10,110 nucleotides of DNA from the NCBI GenBank assembly GCA_019693395.1, contig JAAMXP010001991.1, positions 1 through 10,110 on the forward strand, read 5' to 3'. A program made the translations under genes and the position numbers. This DNA comes from Ettlia oleoabundans (taxonomy: Eukaryota; Chlorophyta; Chlorophyceae; Chlamydomonadales). Under the pieces are notes generated by a model. It made no database searches, was not told the origin of the DNA, and saw only the letters and a list, made by a program, of their open reading frames with translations. How positions within the stretch are numbered: the first letter of the stretch is position 1; each line of letters starts with the position of its first letter. This document shows, in pieces, positions 7,369 through 10,110 of this stretch.

Positions 7369-9899
7369 ATGGCAGCGCCCTGCTATAGCGCATTGCGACT
7401 CCGGCACATCAACTCTACGCCAAGCAGACCTCAAGGCAGGTTCTGCCCTCGGCCGGCAGCAGGACCCAGCAGCTTGGGGCGCAAGCCAAAGGGCAGCGGT
7501 GCACGACAGACTCAGCAGCAACAGAGCCTCACCTGGCCTTCTCACAGTACCCGAGCAGCCGCGGCCATGGAAGCGCCTCAAGCGGGCAGCAGCGCTACCA
7601 GCGACGACAGTGCCGCCGGTTCACGCACCCACCTGTGCACCAGCCTGGTGGCACCCACGGTGGAGGGCATGCTGGCTGAAGCTCAGGAAGCGGTGCTGAA
7701 TGGGGCTGACATAGTGGAGGTCCGCTTGGACTACCTGCAGCAGTTTGCGCCAGAGGACGACGTGCCACGCTTGCTGCAGGCCTGCCCCTTGCCCGCCATT
7801 GTCACATACCGGCCCGTCTGGGAAGGGTGAGTGATCCTCACCAAGGGACATGTACGCGGGCATTGGGGACAACCCATCAGGGCAGCACATGGCAGCGGTA
7901 CACTGTCAAAGCCGGGCTAATCCTCGTGGCTGTGCGCAGCTGTCGCCAAAGGACGAGCAGACCTGCCCTGCTGGTTCTTCGCCACCCTGAGTCCCTCGCT
8001 CCCTGCCACTTGCAGAGGCAAGTATGAGGGCTCTGAGGCGGAGCGGCTGGCGGTGCTGCGCCTGGCAGCCATGAGCGGCGCACCGTATGTGGATGTGGAG
8101 CTCAAGGTGGCACCAATCTTCTTTGCAGGCACGTACCAAAGCAGTCTTGAGGCGCCCTGTCGCTCAAACGACTGCAGCCCTAGCTATGCATGAGCAGCCG
8201 ACGGCAGACGAGACCACTCCGTGCGTGTGATGTTTATGCCTCCGGAGTGGCATAACGAGACGTCTCGGGTGGGAAAGCACCAGGCATACACATCACATTA
8301 CAAATTCCCCCGGACCTGCATCTTACCTGACTCCTGTCTACGCGCCTTGGCCATCGGCTATGGTGCAGCGAAGGGCGAGTTACCTGCTGGCACTAAGATC
8401 ATTGTTTCCTCGCACGACTACCAGCAGACTGCCAGCGAGGAGGAGTTGATGGACCTGGTGGAGGTGAGGACAATCAAGTCGTAGCAGGGGCCTGCCAACA
8501 GCCGGGGGAGGGAGGGTACTTGCAGTGGCAGGAAAGAGCGACGCATGCTGCTATTGACCAGATTCAGGGCCGGCAACAGGCTGGCTGGTTGATACGTGAA
8601 ATCAGCCCTCGTGGGGTCCTCCTCACGCTGCGAATTTCTGCCAAGGACCTGGTGGTCGTGCTGCAATATGCGGCATAATGTTCCTACGTTTAAGTTCATG
8701 CATCGACCCCTCTCTACCCTGGTACAGAAGTGTCACAGCGTGGGTGCCGACATTGTGAAGTTCGCCACCATGGCCAACGACATCACAGGTAGTGGGCGTG
8801 GGTGGATGTAAGGGTTGCGAGTAAATCTCAGACTTGTGTAGGAACAGCATTCAGGTGCGATCATGGATGGGTGCGTGCCTGTTGCGCTCCTCGAGCCAGC
8901 GGCATGCTGATGAGCACTTTGCAAAACGCTGCCTTCCGCTCTATGCTACCTGCTGGGTTGTCGCAGTGCCTGAACTGCAAAGCCTGGCTCGATTAAGCCT
9001 GCTCACCTGTAGTGCTGCCTTGCCCCACATCATCTTCTTCTTGGCTGCCAATGCCGCTGCAGATGCCTACCGCGTGCTGTCCGTGCTGCGCCGCTGCCCC
9101 GTGCCGTGCATAGCTCTGGCAATGAGTGAGCGCGGCCAGATCACCCGCCTGCTGGCACCCAAGTATGGCAGCTTCCTCACATTCGGGGCCCTAAGCCCCG
9201 ACAGAGCATCAGGTGGGTGCGCAGACAGGCGTGCAAGCACGGGTGTCGGCACGTGCCTGGGCCTGGACACAGGCAGCCAGGCTGCCCATCCAGTAGAACA
9301 AGCGCTCTTCCACGCCATCTCAGCGTTACCTTTTGTAAACACACAACAGTTGGGCCCTGGAGTTTTCATCGTGCCTGCTGATGGCTAAGCTGAGCCAGTT
9401 TGCTGTCTCAAGCCTGCTTGCCCCAACCTGCTGCATCCCTCCCTTACTGCAGCTCCTGGCCAGCCCACCATTCAGCAGCTGAGCGGCATGTACGGGCTCA
9501 AGCGGCAGCGGCGGGACACCGCAGTGTTGGGCATTGTGGGCAACCCGGTCAGCCACAGGTGAGTGGATGGGGCATTGGTTAGGTGTTTGTGATGGAATGC
9601 TGTGAAGATTTCCTGAGGTTGGAGCAAGCATGTTGTCTGGGATTGAACCTATTGAATACCAACAACAAGCAACACTGCCCAGTAATAAGAAAGCAAAAGG
9701 GCTCCTCATCAGTTGTGCCGCGCTGTCATTACTCAACCCTAATCGCCTGCGCCATCCTAGCTAACTCGCTTGCCCGCTTGTCACCCCTGCAGTCGTAGCC
9801 CCGCCATCCACAATGCGGCGCTGCAGCAGGAGGGGTTGAATGCGGTGTACGTCCCGCTGCTGGTTGATGACATGGCGGCCTTCCTCAACACATTCACAG
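7369..9899 (+). CDS. DHQ-SDH: Bifunctional 3-dehydroquinate dehydratase/shikimate dehydrogenase, plastid type, 3' end outside window
   Basis: It converts 3-dehydroquinate to 3-dehydroshikimate (EC 4.2.1.10) and that to shikimate (EC 1.1.1.25) in the shikimate pathway. Exons are 7369-7826, 8016-8128, 8369-8463, 8728-8788, 9063-9212, 9453-9558 and 9793-9899; 1090 nt, 363 codons plus one base, all phases consistent. Residues 1 to about 66 are Arg/Ser/Ala-rich with few acids, like a chloroplast transit peptide. About 88-290 is the type I dehydratase: IVEVRLDYL (E117, R119, D121), VDVEL (E181), SSHDY (H206, catalytic base) and GADIVKFAT (K233, Schiff-base Lys). At 294-300 is the linker PGQPTIQ. 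The dehydrogenase starts at about 317, with shikimate-binding HSRSP (S328, S330). The catalytic Lys and NADP-binding parts lie beyond the window. An in-frame TGA 21 nt upstream and good ATG context (A at -3, G at +4) support the start. Fusion of the two enzymes is the plant/green algal arrangement. Confidence 0.95.
8129..8368 (+). other. Predicted GC-AG intron 2 of DHQ-SDH
   Basis: The exon ends TTTGCAG and the intron starts GCACGT, one base from the GC-donor consensus GCAAGT; it ends in ATGGTGCAG. This is the only joint I found that both keeps phase (1) and restores the family reading ELKVAPIFFA, AKGELPAGTK, IIVSSHDY with normal domain length. GT alternatives break the frame or add unmatched residues. 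Confidence 0.8.
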
Positions 9900-10110
9900 G
9901 TGGGTGGGTGGCCGCTGCGGTCAGCAAGCAACTGAGAAGCAACCAGCCCCAGTCGAATTCCTGCCATACTAACAGCAACTATTTGGCAACCAATCCTGCT
10001 GGCACCTGCAGCCCGCCTGCTTGCCTTTTCCCAACTGTTGTTGGTTTGTTTGTGTCAACCTGACCCCCACATCCCAGCCCCACCGCACCCCACCCCACCC
10101 CACCCCACCC
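9900..10110 (+). other. Start of intron 7 of DHQ-SDH, acceptor outside window
   Basis: The donor GTGGGT follows exon 7 in phase 1. No downstream exon with the expected dehydrogenase sequence (a GFxVTxPHK-like block) appears before the edge, so the intron is at least 211 nt. It contains the CACCC repeat at the end. Confidence 0.8.
10086..10110 (+). repeat. CACCC microsatellite, at least five copies, reaching the window edge
   Basis: Five perfect CACCC units run into the window end, within intron 7 of DHQ-SDH, preceded by imperfect C/A-rich sequence from about 10064. The minus strand is a run of GGGTG, able to form a G-quadruplex. The total length is unknown. Confidence 0.9.

Noticed and set aside
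8834..9388. Plus-strand ORF of 184 residues across DHQ-SDH exon 5
   Set aside because: Only its middle part (9063-9212) is coding; the ends are translated intron, as the family sequence breaks at the splice sites.
10086..10110. Telomere-like repeat at the window end
   Set aside because: CACCC is not the TTTAGGG type known from green plants and it lies inside an intron, so it is a microsatellite.
1..10110. CRISPR array, tRNA, rRNA or transposon
   Set aside because: No spaced direct repeats, no tRNA- or rRNA-like sequence, and no transposase or reverse transcriptase motif seen on either strand.

Overview
This window looks like nuclear DNA of a GC-rich green alga (Chlorophyta, possibly Trebouxiophyceae/Chlorella-like). 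That is an inference from gene content and style. Coding regions are cut by many short introns of about 140-275 nt, most with GTG-type donors and two apparently with GC donors. Proteins carry long Glu, Pro, Gln and Ala runs. One gene is the plastid-type fused 3-dehydroquinate dehydratase/shikimate dehydrogenase of the green lineage. There is no bacterial operon, rRNA, tRNA, CRISPR array or insertion sequence that I can see.

Two large genes lie head to head. On the minus strand, from an ATG at 6244 down to and past the left edge, I can chain ten coding segments whose splice phases all agree. They give an open product of 1501 residues that continues outside the window. In order it has a Pro/Ala/Gln-rich N-terminus with tandem PPPL repeats, two divergent AP2/ERF-like domains, a short helical segment, a GATA-like zinc finger, an RG-rich AT-hook-like stretch, long acidic tracts, one canonical GATA finger, a second divergent GATA finger with a long loop, and the first half of what may be a fourth finger at the edge. 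It is most likely a nuclear DNA-binding or chromatin regulator. Its last exon is open to the edge without a stop, so simple ORF finding misses it.

On the plus strand, from ATG 7369 to the right edge, seven exons encode a transit-peptide-like leader, the complete type I dehydroquinate dehydratase domain, and the start of the shikimate dehydrogenase domain. Exon 8 and the rest lie outside the window. This is a core step of plastid aromatic amino acid synthesis.

The 1.1 kb between the two start codons is presumably a shared divergent promoter region. It holds a G-rich potential quadruplex about 90 nt upstream of the minus-strand ATG, a small GGCTGGCA repeat with flanking inverted arms, a CCAAT and an A/T-rich element, and a 71-codon upstream ORF that stops one base before the DHQ-SDH start codon. 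No functional link between the two genes can be read from the sequence beyond their shared upstream region.
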